Below are positions 26,174-34,928 of a stretch of DNA of 39,060 nucleotides, piece by piece. The notes under the pieces are model-generated. The model saw nothing but the letters and a program-made list of their open reading frames with translations. It was not told the origin of the DNA and made no database searches. The stretch is taken from contig NEWT02000016.1 in the NCBI GenBank assembly GCA_002869925.2, positions 431-39,490 of the forward strand, read 5' to 3'. Positions within the stretch are counted from its first letter, which is position 1, and each line of letters begins with the position of its first letter. Origin of the DNA: Nitrospira sp. CG24A. GTDB taxonomy: Bacteria; Nitrospirota; Nitrospiria; Nitrospirales; Nitrospiraceae. The translations under genes were made by a program, and so were the position numbers.

Positions 26174-27405
26174 TTTATCTGCTCTGGCTTCGCATCTGCC
26201 GGCTGGCCGGAGGCGGCTGGGTCGGATTGAGTATACGGAACGGTTTTCACCGGCGCGCCTGGTGCGATCATGTGGAATCCCGCAATGATCACCCGCTCTC
26301 CCTCGCGTAACCCGTCTTCGATGGACCACTGACTGCCGCGCCAGGACGTAGCCCGAACAGGGCGGATCTCCACCTTATTGTCGGGGCCGACGACAAAGAC
26401 GATAGGTCCCTTGGGTCCCTGCTGAACGGCGCTCTGGGGGACCAGGATGACGCCGGTTCTCACGGCGCCCAAAATTCGGACTTTCACAAACTGTCCCGGG
26501 AACAGGACGCGATCCGGATTAGGGAAGATCACGCGAAAATCCCTGGTGCCGGTGGCCGAGCGCACGCCGACTTCGAGCAAATCAAACTTGCCTTCATGGG
26601 CATAGACGCTGCCGTCCGTAAATGTGATGACACCGCGCAGCTCGTAGAGCGTCGCGCCTTGGATTCGATGAGTCGCGCGGTCTCGGAAACGTTTGAGGAC
26701 AAACGTTTCCGGAGCGCTCGCGTTCACATACATGGGATCTAACTGGTGGATCGTGGTCAGCAGATCGGTCTGCGCGGAAATGAGGCGCCCTTCGTAGAGC
26801 CGGCTCCGTTCGATCCGACCGCTGATCGGCGCCGTGATGAGCGTGTTGCCGAGATCGAACTTGGCCTTTACCTGATCGCCTTTGGCTCCCTCCAGCGCCG
26901 CCTTGGCAGCCATTTCCTCCGCCACCGCATCGTCCACATCTTTTTGGCTGACGGCCTGTTCTGCCAGCAACGGTTTCACACGAGCAGAATTTTGCTTGGC
27001 TTGCACCAGCCTTGCTTCTGCCTGCGCCACCCTGGCATTGGCGCTGCTCATGGCCGCTTTGAACGGAATCGGATCGATTTGATAGAGCCGGTCGCCTCGC
27101 TTGACGTCGCGCCCTTCCGTGAAAAATCGTTCCTTGAGGATACCAGTCACCTGGGAACGGATCTCGACCGGTCGCGACGCTTCGGTCTGACCGATGAACT
27201 CAGGTTCATCCGGCATCGTGCCGGACGACACCGTGACCACCGGTACCTCCGGGATGGAAGGCGCCGGCGCGGAAGCCGCCTCCTGCTTGCAGCCAAGTAG
27301 TCCGGTAAGGCCGAGAACGAGCAGAAAACTGATCACGCTGAACGTGAGTCTAGGTATTGGATTCTGTGTCGTCATGTTTGCCATCAATCGTTCTACTGAA
27401 ATCAT
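26170..27405 (-). CDS. RND periplasmic adaptor (AcrA-like lipoprotein)
   Basis: This adaptor of about 411 residues has a lipoprotein signal ending LTGLLGC (Cys39 from this start). It has a lipoyl domain (RPVEIRSQVTGILKERFFTEG), a helical hairpin (KPLLAEQAVSQKDVDDAVAEE) and the second lipoyl half (ITAPISGRIERSRLYEGRLI). Barrel and membrane-proximal domains follow, with VLFPGQFVKVRI and VPQSAVQQGPKG. The start is uncertain among ATGs at 27453, 27405, 27384 and 27375. I chose 27405 because it follows the STAS stop codon by 4 nt. It pairs with the pump gene that it overlaps. Confidence 0.88.
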   Translation of the reverse strand: MISVERLMANMTTQNPIPRLTFSVISFLLVLGLTGLLGCKQEAASAPAPSIPEVPVVTVSSGTMPDEPEFIGQTEASRPVEIRSQVTGILKERFFTEGRDVKRGDRLYQIDPIPFKAAMSSANARVAQAEARLVQAKQNSARVKPLLAEQAVSQKDVDDAVAEEMAAKAALEGAKGDQVKAKFDLGNTLITAPISGRIERSRLYEGRLISAQTDLLTTIHQLDPMYVNASAPETFVLKRFRDRATHRIQGATLYELRGVITFTDGSVYAHEGKFDLLEVGVRSATGTRDFRVIFPNPDRVLFPGQFVKVRILGAVRTGVILVPQSAVQQGPKGPIVFVVGPDNKVEIRPVRATSWRGSQWSIEDGLREGERVIIAGFHMIAPGAPVKTVPYTQSDPAASGQPADAKPEQIK

Positions 27406-27409
27406 CCGG

Positions 27410-27706
27410 TCACTTCGCACGTTCACCTCTTCGAGGCACTTGTACAATCTCATTCACGATACAGCTTGTCAGACAGCCGGAAGCAACAAGCCTGGCCCCT
27501 TGTCGATGGAGCTTCTTCAACAGATCCTTCCCATCTGAATCAACATAGGTCACGGCTGAGAGGTCTACAGTCAGAGGGTGAGACGTCATCGTGCCGACGA
27601 CAGAGTCCCAACACCGTTCAAGCTCCTGCACCCAAGGTCCCGCGAGACGTCCCTCAAGCTTGAAGGTTGTCGATTCTGCATGAATCAGTGTTGTTATTTT
27701 CAGCAT
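27410..27706 (-). CDS. STAS-domain protein leading the RND operon
   Basis: This 98-residue protein is a lone STAS domain. It starts MLKITTLIHAESTTFKLEGRL, with the core LTVDLSAVTYVDSDGKDLL (45-63), where DSDG sits at the usual phospho-acceptor loop. Such domains act as anti-sigma-antagonist-like or scaffold modules. I chose the ATG at 27706; the longer frame begins upstream of the predicted sigma-54 start site. It is the first gene of the STAS-adaptor-pump-OMF-nitroreductase operon. Confidence 0.82.
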   Translation of the reverse strand: MLKITTLIHAESTTFKLEGRLAGPWVQELERCWDSVVGTMTSHPLTVDLSAVTYVDSDGKDLLKKLHRQGARLVASGCLTSCIVNEIVQVPRRGERAK

Positions 27707-27734
27707 GGATTCTCTACTTTGCTTGTATGGAAGC

Positions 27735-27749
27735 GCAAGGGGCATTCCA
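27735..27749 (-). promoter_or_regulatory. Predicted sigma-54 promoter of the STAS-RND operon
   Basis: The minus strand reads TGGAATGCCCCTTGC, with GG and GC 10 bp apart as in the -24/-12 consensus. The predicted start is near 27724, leaving an 18-nt leader before the STAS ATG. Paired activator dyads lie about 115-135 bp upstream. Confidence 0.72.
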
Positions 27750-27844
27750 GCAGCCACGATCGTGTCTATTTTTATAACCCATTGTTATTTCGGTAAAGAG
27801 TTAAAGCCCCATCTAGCAGGCAGATCTCACTGCCGAGGACGTTC

Positions 27845-27878
27845 TGCCGATATTCCGGCACACGACGAACCATCGGCA
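27845..27878. promoter_or_regulatory. Tandem activator-type dyads upstream of the STAS-RND operon
   Basis: TGCCGATATTCCGGCA (27845-27860) is a near-perfect 16-bp dyad. CGACGAACCATCGGCA (27863-27878) keeps one full half-site. Their centres are 18 bp apart. The same paired arrangement occurs at 33484 and 36308. Confidence 0.68.
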
Positions 27879-27951
27879 GAAAATAAAGGAACAGCTACAG
27901 GATGGGCTGCCAAGACGAATTTCTAAACGTAAGACGGCGTAGGCCAGCCGT

Positions 27952-30900
27952 TCAACCAGCGGAAACTGTCTGCTCAAGCGACCGACCGTTCACTTCTGTC
28001 GGCAACTCGTCGCGCTCATGATCCTCCTGCGAGGGGCTCGGCTGGTGCTGCGCCGCAATCAGCGAGTAGAACACCGGCACGACGAAGAGCGTGAAGACTG
28101 TGCCCACGGTCATACCGGTAACCAACACCATGCCGATGCTATTGCGGGCAGCGGCTCCCGGCCCCGAAGCCAGCACCAGAGGGAGATGCCCGAAGACGGT
28201 GGCCGCCGAGGTCATCAGCACCGGCCGCAGCCGCGTCAACGTCGCCTCGCGCAACGCGGCAGCCTTCGAGAGACCGCGAGCCTGCAGCGTGTTGGCGAAT
28301 TCCACGATGAGGATGCCGTTCTTCGCGATCAGTCCGACCAGCGTAATCAGCCCGACCTGGGAATAGATGTTGATCGTGGTCAGGTCCAGGAAGCTGAATA
28401 TGAGCGCGCCGGAAATCGCGAGCGGAACCGAGCCCACCAGGACGATCAACGGGTCCCGAAAGCTCTGGAACTGCGCCGCAAGCACCAGATAGATGAGCAC
28501 GACCGCGAACCCGAGCGTGACAATGAGCGCAGATCCCTCGTGACGGATCTGTCGTGACTCGCCCGCGTAGTCGATGGTGACGCCGGATCCGCTTGCTGCA
28601 GCGGCTGCGGTTTCGAGGACGCGCAGCGCTTCTTCCTTCGTGAACCCTGGGATGACGCCGCCGAATATACGCACCGCATTGCGCTGCTGGAAGCGGTTCA
28701 GGGTGCGCGGTGCAGTGCTCGTTTCGATGTGCGTGAACGTCGAGACCGGCACAAGCTGGCCGCCCGGGGTCTTGATCTTGAGATCGAGAAGCGGATCGAC
28801 CGTCGCGCGGTCTTTGTCGCCGATTTGAGGAATGACCTTGTAGCTGCGATCGAAATAGTTGAACCGGTTGACATACGCGCCGCCGAGGAGGGTGCCGAGT
28901 TCTCGGCCGACCCCTGCCAGGTCAAGCCCTAAGTCGGCAACACGCTCACGGTCCAGCACGACACGCGCCTCAGGGAGATCGATCTTGAGATCGGTGTCCA
29001 CATACATGAACTTGCCGCTTTGCCAACCGGCGGCGAGCACGGCGCCGACCGTTTCGAGCATTTGCTCGGGCGGCACATCGTTCTGCAACACGAGTTCGAC
29101 GTCATACTGGCCGGGAGTGGGCAGCGGCGGGTCCAAGCGCGGGAACACGCGCAGACCCGGGACCTGCGACACCGCGCCGTACACTGCACCGAACATCTCT
29201 TCGGTCGAGCGTGCTCGCTCATGCCAATCTTTCGCGACCAGACCTCCGAATCCGCCCCATGCCGCCGTCAGCGACCAGGTAAATTCTGCTTCGGGAAAGG
29301 ACGTGATGGCCTTGACGGCCTGCAAATGCTCACGGTTCGTGGCGGCCACTGTGGAGTCCGGCGAGGCTTGGAAAAAGAAGCTGATATGGTTTTGATCCTC
29401 AACGGGAGCGAGTTCTTGCCGCGAAAACATGTACAAGGGCCACACCGAAACCATGATGAGCAGTGAGGCCACCACGACCGCCCAGCGCATCTCCAGCGCA
29501 CGGTCGAGCAGCCAGGCGTAGATACGGCGCACCTCTTCAAACCTTCTGTTGACAAAGGCGGTCATGCGGCCTTCCTTGCCCTCAGCATGCACAAACCGCG
29601 AACTCATGACCGGCGACAGCGTGACCGCCACCATCCCCGATATGACCACCGCCACGGCGAGCGTCATCGCGAACTCCAGGAACAGCGAGCCGGTCAAGCC
29701 GCCCTGGAAACCGATCGGCGTGTAGACCGCGGCCAGCGTGATCGTCATGGCGATGATCGGACCGATCAGCTCGCGCGCACCGGCCAGCGCCGCCTCGATC
29801 CGAGACTTGCCCAGACGCACATGCCGCTCGACGTTCTCCACGACGACGATCGCGTCGTCCACGACCAGCCCGACCGACAACACGATCGCGAGCAGCGTCA
29901 AGAGATTGAGGCTGAAGCCGAACGCGAACATGAACGTCGCCGCTCCGACCAGCGAGACCGGCATCGCGACGAGCGGCACCAGCGCGGTGCGCACCGAACC
30001 CATAAAGAGAAACACGACTACCGCCACGATCAAAATCGTCTCCGCTAACGTCTTGCTGATCTCTGTCAGCGCATTCCGCATGAACATCGTGCCGTCCCAG
30101 ACGAGCTGCATATCGATGTCCTTCGGCAATGTCGGCCGGATACGATCCATCTCATCGCGCAGCCGGTGTGCGACATCGATCTCGTTCGAGCCGATCAACG
30201 CCCAGATCCCAAGGTAGACCCCTTCTTTCCCGTTGTACTTCGCGATCATGTCGGGTTCTTCAGCCCCATGCTCGACCTCGGCCACGTCTTTCAGCCGCAC
30301 GATCGCGCCTCCCCGGTCGGCGACGATCAGGTTTTCGAACTCCTCGGCAGAGCGCAGGTCGGTATTCGCCAACAAGTTGACCTGTACGAGGTTACCTTTC
30401 GTTCGACCGACGGCCGCCAGGAAGTTGTTGCGCTTGAGGGCTGCCTGCACGTCTCCGGGCGAAAGATTGAGCGCGGCGAGGCGATCGGGGTCGATCCAGA
30501 TTCGCATGGCGACCTGACGACCGCCCTCGAAGGTGACCCGCTGAACACCTGGTAACGTCGAGAATTGGGGCTGCAGCGTGCGCAACAGCCAATCCGTGAC
30601 AGCCGGCACCGTGCGTTCCGTAGAGGTAAAGCTGAGATAGAAGGATGCGTAGGGGCGATCGGCGCGTTGTACTTCGATTGCCGGCGGCTCGGCTTCCGCC
30701 GGCAGCTCGGATCGTACTTGTTGGAGCCGCGCCGTGACCTCGGCCAGGGCCGCCGTGCTGTTGTGGTTCAGCTTCAAGTGCACCGTGACGGTGCTGACGC
30801 CGGCTCGACTGGTCGACTCCACATAGTCCACACCGCCGATCGCGGAGACGACCCGCTCGATCGGCGTGCTGAGAAAACCGCGGACGGTTTCGGCGCTGGC

Positions 30901-31062
30901 GCCATAGTAGACCGTCGTGATGACCACGGACGAGCTTTCGATCTTTGGATATTGCTGCAACGGCAAAGTCGTCAGCGCCCGCCACCCCGCGAGCAGGATC
31001 ACGAGATTCACGACGATCGCCAGCACCGGGTGCTTGATGAAAATATCGGTGAACGAGCGCAT
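27952..31062 (-). CDS. RND multidrug efflux pump, MexW/MdtB-like (second RND system)
   Basis: This 1036-residue HAE1-type pump starts MRSFTDIFIKHPVLAIVVNLVILLAG. It carries the TM4 relay motif SVGLVVDDAIVVVENVERHV and the mirrored C-terminal half with IAKNGILIVEFANTL. AAGGA lies 8 nt before the ATG. It follows its adaptor gene by 32 bp, and no outer membrane factor gene follows, so it must borrow one, possibly either OMF in this window. It is unlike the first pump, so this is not a local duplication. Confidence 0.93.
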   Translation of the reverse strand: MRSFTDIFIKHPVLAIVVNLVILLAGWRALTTLPLQQYPKIESSSVVITTVYYGASAETVRGFLSTPIERVVSAIGGVDYVESTSRAGVSTVTVHLKLNHNSTAALAEVTARLQQVRSELPAEAEPPAIEVQRADRPYASFYLSFTSTERTVPAVTDWLLRTLQPQFSTLPGVQRVTFEGGRQVAMRIWIDPDRLAALNLSPGDVQAALKRNNFLAAVGRTKGNLVQVNLLANTDLRSAEEFENLIVADRGGAIVRLKDVAEVEHGAEEPDMIAKYNGKEGVYLGIWALIGSNEIDVAHRLRDEMDRIRPTLPKDIDMQLVWDGTMFMRNALTEISKTLAETILIVAVVVFLFMGSVRTALVPLVAMPVSLVGAATFMFAFGFSLNLLTLLAIVLSVGLVVDDAIVVVENVERHVRLGKSRIEAALAGARELIGPIIAMTITLAAVYTPIGFQGGLTGSLFLEFAMTLAVAVVISGMVAVTLSPVMSSRFVHAEGKEGRMTAFVNRRFEEVRRIYAWLLDRALEMRWAVVVASLLIMVSVWPLYMFSRQELAPVEDQNHISFFFQASPDSTVAATNREHLQAVKAITSFPEAEFTWSLTAAWGGFGGLVAKDWHERARSTEEMFGAVYGAVSQVPGLRVFPRLDPPLPTPGQYDVELVLQNDVPPEQMLETVGAVLAAGWQSGKFMYVDTDLKIDLPEARVVLDRERVADLGLDLAGVGRELGTLLGGAYVNRFNYFDRSYKVIPQIGDKDRATVDPLLDLKIKTPGGQLVPVSTFTHIETSTAPRTLNRFQQRNAVRIFGGVIPGFTKEEALRVLETAAAAASGSGVTIDYAGESRQIRHEGSALIVTLGFAVVLIYLVLAAQFQSFRDPLIVLVGSVPLAISGALIFSFLDLTTINIYSQVGLITLVGLIAKNGILIVEFANTLQARGLSKAAALREATLTRLRPVLMTSAATVFGHLPLVLASGPGAAARNSIGMVLVTGMTVGTVFTLFVVPVFYSLIAAQHQPSPSQEDHERDELPTEVNGRSLEQTVSAG

Positions 31063-31094
31063 GCGGATGTCCTTCTCCTATCGTTCCGGATCTC

Positions 31095-32225
31095 TCAGCG
31101 TTCGCCGACGACCATCTGACCCGATCCGCTCTTATCCTCTGGGCTGCCGGCGATCACGACGAGCGCGGCCTCTCGCAGTTTGAAGGACCCCGAGACCGCT
31201 ACTTGTTCGCCGGCGGACAGCCCGGCGTAAATCACCACCTCATCGCCGAGCATCGCGCCGCTCTCGACCGGCCGCACGTGCGCACGCGTCTTGCCACTCT
31301 TGTCCAACTCGATCACGAACACCTGATCGCCGCCCGGCCCCTTGCGCATTGCGCTCGCAGGAACCGCGACCGCCTTGCGTGGGGAGCCGACCGGTACTCG
31401 AACACGCACCGAAGCGCCGGGAGACGGCGCGTTGGCCGCACCCTCGATTCTCGCACGCACCGTGGCGTTGCGAGTCGTAGAATCAATGCGCGCGTCCACC
31501 GCGACGATTCTGGCAGAGATCGGAGACGATTGGCCGGCGGCGGAAACCTCGACGCTGTCGCCTGCCCGCAGGCCTGCGGCAACCTGCTGCGCGACTGTGA
31601 AGTCCACATGCACGGCGTCGTCGATACCCTGCAGCGTCGTGAGTTCAGTGCCCTCGTTCAGATACTGGCCAAGGTGAAGGTCCGCCATGCCGACTCGCGC
31701 ACGGAACGGCGCTCGAATGGTCTTGCGGGCAATGATCGCCTTGGTGCGCGCGATCTGCGCCAACGCGATATCGAGGTCTGCCCGCGCGCGATCCACTTCC
31801 TCCTGGGTCGTGGCACGGTCATGACTCAAGTTCTTCCTACGGTCGAGCACCGTTCGCGCGAGAGCAGCCTGCGCTTCCTGCGCTTTCAGCTCAGCTTCCT
31901 CGACGGACACATCGAGCGCGACGAGCACCATGCCGGTGTCGACGATTTGCCCGGGTGTGAGACTGACATAACGGACAGTGCCGGGGAGCTCATTACGCAA
32001 GGTGATCGAGCGCAGTGCCAGAATAGTCCCGATGGACGTGGCAGTGTGGCGGTGCTCAATTTCCTTCGCGAAAGCGACCGTCACCGACTCCATCGGCTCC
32101 GGCTGGTTCGCGGAAGCTGCCACGGCTGCCTGTATGGACGTATACTTCCAGGCCGCCAGGCCTACGCCCACCGAGACAACCGCGACGAGCAGTAGAAAAG
32201 ATGCTATCCAGCTCCGACGATTCAT
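31095..32225 (-). CDS. RND periplasmic adaptor of the TetR-controlled system
   Basis: This 376-residue adaptor has an N-terminal membrane anchor (WIASFLLLVAVVSVGVGLAAW) and no lipobox. It has a lipoyl half LRNELPGTVRYVSLTPGQIVDTG, a hairpin and second half IRAPFRARVGMADLHLGQYLNEG, then barrel segments ending with VPASAMRKGPGGDQVFVIE. The ATG at 32225 overlaps the tetR stop codon as ATGA and has GGAGGG upstream. It should dock on the pump encoded next. Confidence 0.92.
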   Translation of the reverse strand: MNRRSWIASFLLLVAVVSVGVGLAAWKYTSIQAAVAASANQPEPMESVTVAFAKEIEHRHTATSIGTILALRSITLRNELPGTVRYVSLTPGQIVDTGMVLVALDVSVEEAELKAQEAQAALARTVLDRRKNLSHDRATTQEEVDRARADLDIALAQIARTKAIIARKTIRAPFRARVGMADLHLGQYLNEGTELTTLQGIDDAVHVDFTVAQQVAAGLRAGDSVEVSAAGQSSPISARIVAVDARIDSTTRNATVRARIEGAANAPSPGASVRVRVPVGSPRKAVAVPASAMRKGPGGDQVFVIELDKSGKTRAHVRPVESGAMLGDEVVIYAGLSAGEQVAVSGSFKLREAALVVIAGSPEDKSGSGQMVVGER

Positions 32226-32845
32226 ACGCGACGCCCTCCCAAACGCTTCCTTGGCGTACTCTTGGACTTGGATGAACGGCGATCCTGTGTCACGTGGGCG
32301 AGCATGTCCTCCAGCGCGCGGCGCACCCGAACGACGCGGACTTGTTCGAGTGGAACGATTCCCAGCACCCAGTCGAGCCAGAGTCCATCGATCGCGGCAG
32401 CGACCGCTTCACCAACCCCCGGCGGCAGGCCATCCTGCGCGATGCGCCGGTGGAGGTCGGCGTAGACCGCGCGCATGGGCTGGATCAATGCGGGGTTCTG
32501 AGCAAGCGCTGCAAACACCGCGGAGGAACTGCGCCGCAGTTCCTCCGTCCAGCACTTGGCGTCCGACAGGCAGTGGTCCAAGAGCGCGCGCGCCATGCGC
32601 CCGGGTCCTTCCGGCGTGCGCTCGTATGCTTCGGTGTAGCAGGATCGCCAGCCTTCAGCTGTGCGGATGACCAGCGCTTCGACGAGCCGGTCCTTCGACG
32701 GGAAATAATGCAGCAGCCCGCCTTTGCTCATCCGCGCCTCGGCGGCGACGGCGTCGAGCGTCAGATTCGCGATGCCCTGGCGGGCGACCACGGCTTCAGT
32801 GGCGTCGAGAAGCATGTCTTGTAGCTTCGGGGTTGTCCGTTTCAT
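32222..32845 (-). CDS. TetR-family repressor of the second RND operon
   Basis: This 207-residue protein has the TetR HTH near the start (VVARQGIANLTLDAVAAEARMSKGGLLHYFPSKDRLVEALV) and a divergent ligand-binding C-terminal domain. I chose the ATG at 32845 where the family begins; the longer upstream frame crosses the operators. There is no ribosome binding site, and the predicted transcription start coincides with this ATG, so the mRNA is probably leaderless. It is cotranscribed with the adaptor and pump, giving an autoregulated efflux operon. Confidence 0.93.
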   Translation of the reverse strand: MKRTTPKLQDMLLDATEAVVARQGIANLTLDAVAAEARMSKGGLLHYFPSKDRLVEALVIRTAEGWRSCYTEAYERTPEGPGRMARALLDHCLSDAKCWTEELRRSSSAVFAALAQNPALIQPMRAVYADLHRRIAQDGLPPGVGEAVAAAIDGLWLDWVLGIVPLEQVRVVRVRRALEDMLAHVTQDRRSSKSKSTPRKRLGGRRV

Positions 32846-32851
32846 GGATAA

Positions 32852-32893
32852 AGAATACCGACCGGTCGGTCTGGTGTCAACCGTCCGGTCGGT
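32852..32893 (-). promoter_or_regulatory. tetR promoter with two palindromic operators
   Basis: On the minus strand TTGACA (32880-32875), a 17-bp spacer and TATTCT (32857-32852) form a good sigma-70 promoter. The perfect palindrome ACCGACCGGTCGGT (32857-32870) fills most of the spacer. A second copy with one mismatch, ACCGTCCGGTCGGT (32880-32893), touches the -35. The centres are 23 bp apart. Repressor binding would block RNA polymerase directly. Confidence 0.85.
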
Positions 32894-32988
32894 CGGTTCA
32901 TGGTCTCCGGCGTATGCAGTCGATTTATTCGATGGACTGAGCGCCACGTTCATCCCCCACCCCGGCCGGCCAACGCCACCGCTCCACT

Positions 32989-33291
32989 TCAGTTCCTGAG
33001 CGCGCGTTGCGCGACCGACCTTAGTCGCCAGGCCGAGTGCGGTGGCGCCACGGCGTACCGAATCGGACGCGGCTGCGCCTTTCCGTCTTGCACCATGATG
33101 CGGATCTCTTCGATGACTCTGCCGCACCTCGCGCAAGTCCAAGCCGTAATAGCCAAAGCCCCGCTGTCATCCAGCACAGTCCGGCCTGTTCCACCGATGA
33201 CCGTGTCATAACAGTGCCGGCACGCGGTCTGATTCTTCCGTTGCAAAAAGTCGAGTGCGACTGAGTTGCGTGGCTTCGTATCTGATCGCAT
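32989..33291 (-). CDS. Small zinc-ribbon protein, predicted sigma-54 target
   Basis: This 100-residue protein has two CxxC knuckles (CRHC at 24-27, CARC at 53-56), as in a zinc ribbon, and an Arg-rich C-terminus. No function is known to me. The ATG at 33291 has AGGAGG 5 nt upstream, so the gene is very probably real. A weak -24/-12 promoter and paired activator dyads lie upstream. The zinc-ribbon gene at 35847 shares this layout. Confidence 0.75.
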   Translation of the reverse strand: MRSDTKPRNSVALDFLQRKNQTACRHCYDTVIGGTGRTVLDDSGALAITAWTCARCGRVIEEIRIMVQDGKAQPRPIRYAVAPPHSAWRLRSVAQRALRN

Positions 33292-33359
33292 GTCTCCCTC
33301 CTATGGCATTCTCGTATGGCACAGGTTCGTATTCACATTGCTTTCTCGACCGACATATC

Positions 33360-33374
33360 GCATAGACTATTCCC
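33360..33374 (-). promoter_or_regulatory. Possible weak sigma-54 promoter
   Basis: The minus strand reads GGGAATAGTCTATGC, with GG and GC at the right 10-bp spacing but a poor match elsewhere. It is the only such candidate between the zinc-ribbon start at 33291 and the dyads at 33484. The predicted leader is about 58 nt. Confidence 0.4.
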
Positions 33375-33483
33375 AATTCATGGCGATTCGCTGTAGCCTG
33401 CATAAGTGATTGAATGATAAGGGATTAGTGAGCGGTATGTGGGGTTCTGGGAGGATTCGAATGCGCCGTGACGACATCACCGC

Positions 33484-33517
33484 TGCCGACATCTCGGCAG
33501 ATGACGATAGATCGGCG
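33484..33517. promoter_or_regulatory. Tandem activator-type dyads, perfect plus imperfect
   Basis: TGCCGACATCTCGGCA (33484-33499) is a perfect 6-4-6 dyad. TGACGATAGATCGGCG (33502-33517) is a weaker copy, with centres 18 bp apart. They lie between the TerB-COQ4 gene end and the zinc-ribbon gene start. The rest of 33292-33599 holds no gene that I can support. Confidence 0.7.
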
Positions 33518-33599
33518 CTGGCCAGGGCTTCTAGGAGTAAATCGTGAGGCGGATCTCGCTCTATGAGTCCTTGTGCGTCTGTTTGTGGAGTCCCTCACA

Positions 33600-34592
33600 T
33601 TACAGCCGGAGTCTCTCTGGTGTATTCGAAAAATTCGCCGGAGAGAACGCTTCCGCTGGAAGAATGTTGTACCGCCTTCGAAGTTCTTCGACTTGTTCAC
33701 CCATCACAGGCCAGTAGTCCCAGCCATTGTTCAGATCCACGTTCATCGCAGCCCCCCGTCCAATCGCGATCAGCGCCTTTGTCGGGTCGAAGAATCCCGT
33801 TCTGGCCTCAGCGATCGGCGTCATACGAATGCCCACGTGAAATTGCAGTAGGACGAAGAAGACGAAGAGCCACGGGTCGCGCCGCTGGAAACCGGCGCTG
33901 AAACAGGCCACCTGGACCTCTTCCTCCGGAGCCGTTCCATAACCGGATAGAAGGTGCGCGCAATCGTGAAACAAAATTTGTTCTGGCGCGCCACCTTTTT
34001 CTCCCGGTAGAGCGAACCCATTCTTGCGGCAGTACTCCCAATACGCGCGCCCCAAAGATCCCGATGGATAATGCTCCAACGCTTGGTAGCGGGCCGCGAG
34101 CGCCGTATCTTCGTACGCGCCGAGCATCCCGCGCATAAACGTGTAGAGGCCCCGGATGCCCTCTGTATTCCAGATCTCTTTGACCTTGTCTCTCAGCCAG
34201 AATCGGCGCACCAGATCAAGGCGCAGTTGGAGGATCTCTCCCTTGAGAACATGTCGCAAGCCCTTCACCTCAAGAGCGCTGACCTCGAGCGCCTGCGCGA
34301 ATTGCTCAACCAGGTTCGTCTCCTGGGCATTGGCTTTCCCATCAATGAGGGACATCACGATCAATCCCTGCACCAGTTGCTGTCTGAGCTGCGGATCGGG
34401 AAAGGACCGGGCCAACTCGTCTGATGTAATTGGATCAAGCTCTTCCGGTGAATAGGTCGTGCCGAAGATCCGCTGAACCGCTTCCATCATATGCCGCTCC
34501 GAATCGTCGAGCATCCCATCCGCCAGTGCGACGGTCTTCATCGCCCGCAACCCCCAATAGGCTTGCTCTGGACTCGGTATTTTCAGTTCCAT
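33600..34592 (-). CDS. TerB-like / COQ4-like fusion protein
   Basis: This 330-residue protein has an N-terminal TerB-like helical domain (about 12-110) with acidic ALADGMLDDSE and LIDGKANAQE loops in equivalent places. Its C-terminal half contains HDCAHLLSGYGTAPEEE (209-225), an exact fit to the COQ4 metal motif HDxxH-x11-E. COQ4 proteins bind a metal and assist ubiquinone synthesis in eukaryotes and many bacteria; the role here may concern quinones or another lipid. AAGGAGG lies 5 nt before the ATG at 34592. A hairpin repeat begins 4 nt beyond that ribosome binding site. Confidence 0.82.
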   Translation of the reverse strand: MELKIPSPEQAYWGLRAMKTVALADGMLDDSERHMMEAVQRIFGTTYSPEELDPITSDELARSFPDPQLRQQLVQGLIVMSLIDGKANAQETNLVEQFAQALEVSALEVKGLRHVLKGEILQLRLDLVRRFWLRDKVKEIWNTEGIRGLYTFMRGMLGAYEDTALAARYQALEHYPSGSLGRAYWEYCRKNGFALPGEKGGAPEQILFHDCAHLLSGYGTAPEEEVQVACFSAGFQRRDPWLFVFFVLLQFHVGIRMTPIAEARTGFFDPTKALIAIGRGAAMNVDLNNGWDYWPVMGEQVEELRRRYNILPAEAFSPANFSNTPERLRL

Positions 34593-34607
34593 CGAAACCT
34601 CCTTGGC

Positions 34608-34729
34608 AGGATGCTGAAAATGTCCGCCAGCTTTGTTCTCGCATCGCTCAGAGGCTCAACGTACCCCTGAGGGTACGCCTCGCCTCTTCGCTCGCTGCGG
34701 CCGCGCCGGACGGCCATTTTGAGCATCCT
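34608..34729. repeat. Hairpin repeat, copy 3 (122 bp)
   Basis: It begins AGGATGCTGAAAATGTCCGC and ends GGCCATTTTGAGCATCCT. The centre (CATCGCTCAGAGGCTCAACG and on) matches copy 1 closely. It sits directly upstream of the TerB-COQ4 ribosome binding site. The 200 bp beyond, to 34928, show no gene or clear terminator. Confidence 0.85.
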
Positions 34730-34928
34730 GCTTAACCGCCAGCAGAAAGAGCCACGTTCTCACACTCTACTGAGTTTGGCGACCAAGGTTGCTGGAAGAT
34801 CGATCGTTCATGCGCACTAGTGACGTCATAGTTTTACTCTTTACATGGCTCTAGCTGTATCAGAATTACACGCCCATGCCCGCTCTCACTTGTAAACCAT
34901 ATGCCTGCGGGCCGGAACACCCGGATTC

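Noticed and set aside
23003-31062. The two RND systems as a local tandem duplication
   Set aside because: The pumps differ throughout, the operon layouts differ, and one has TetR control while the other has a sigma-54-type promoter.
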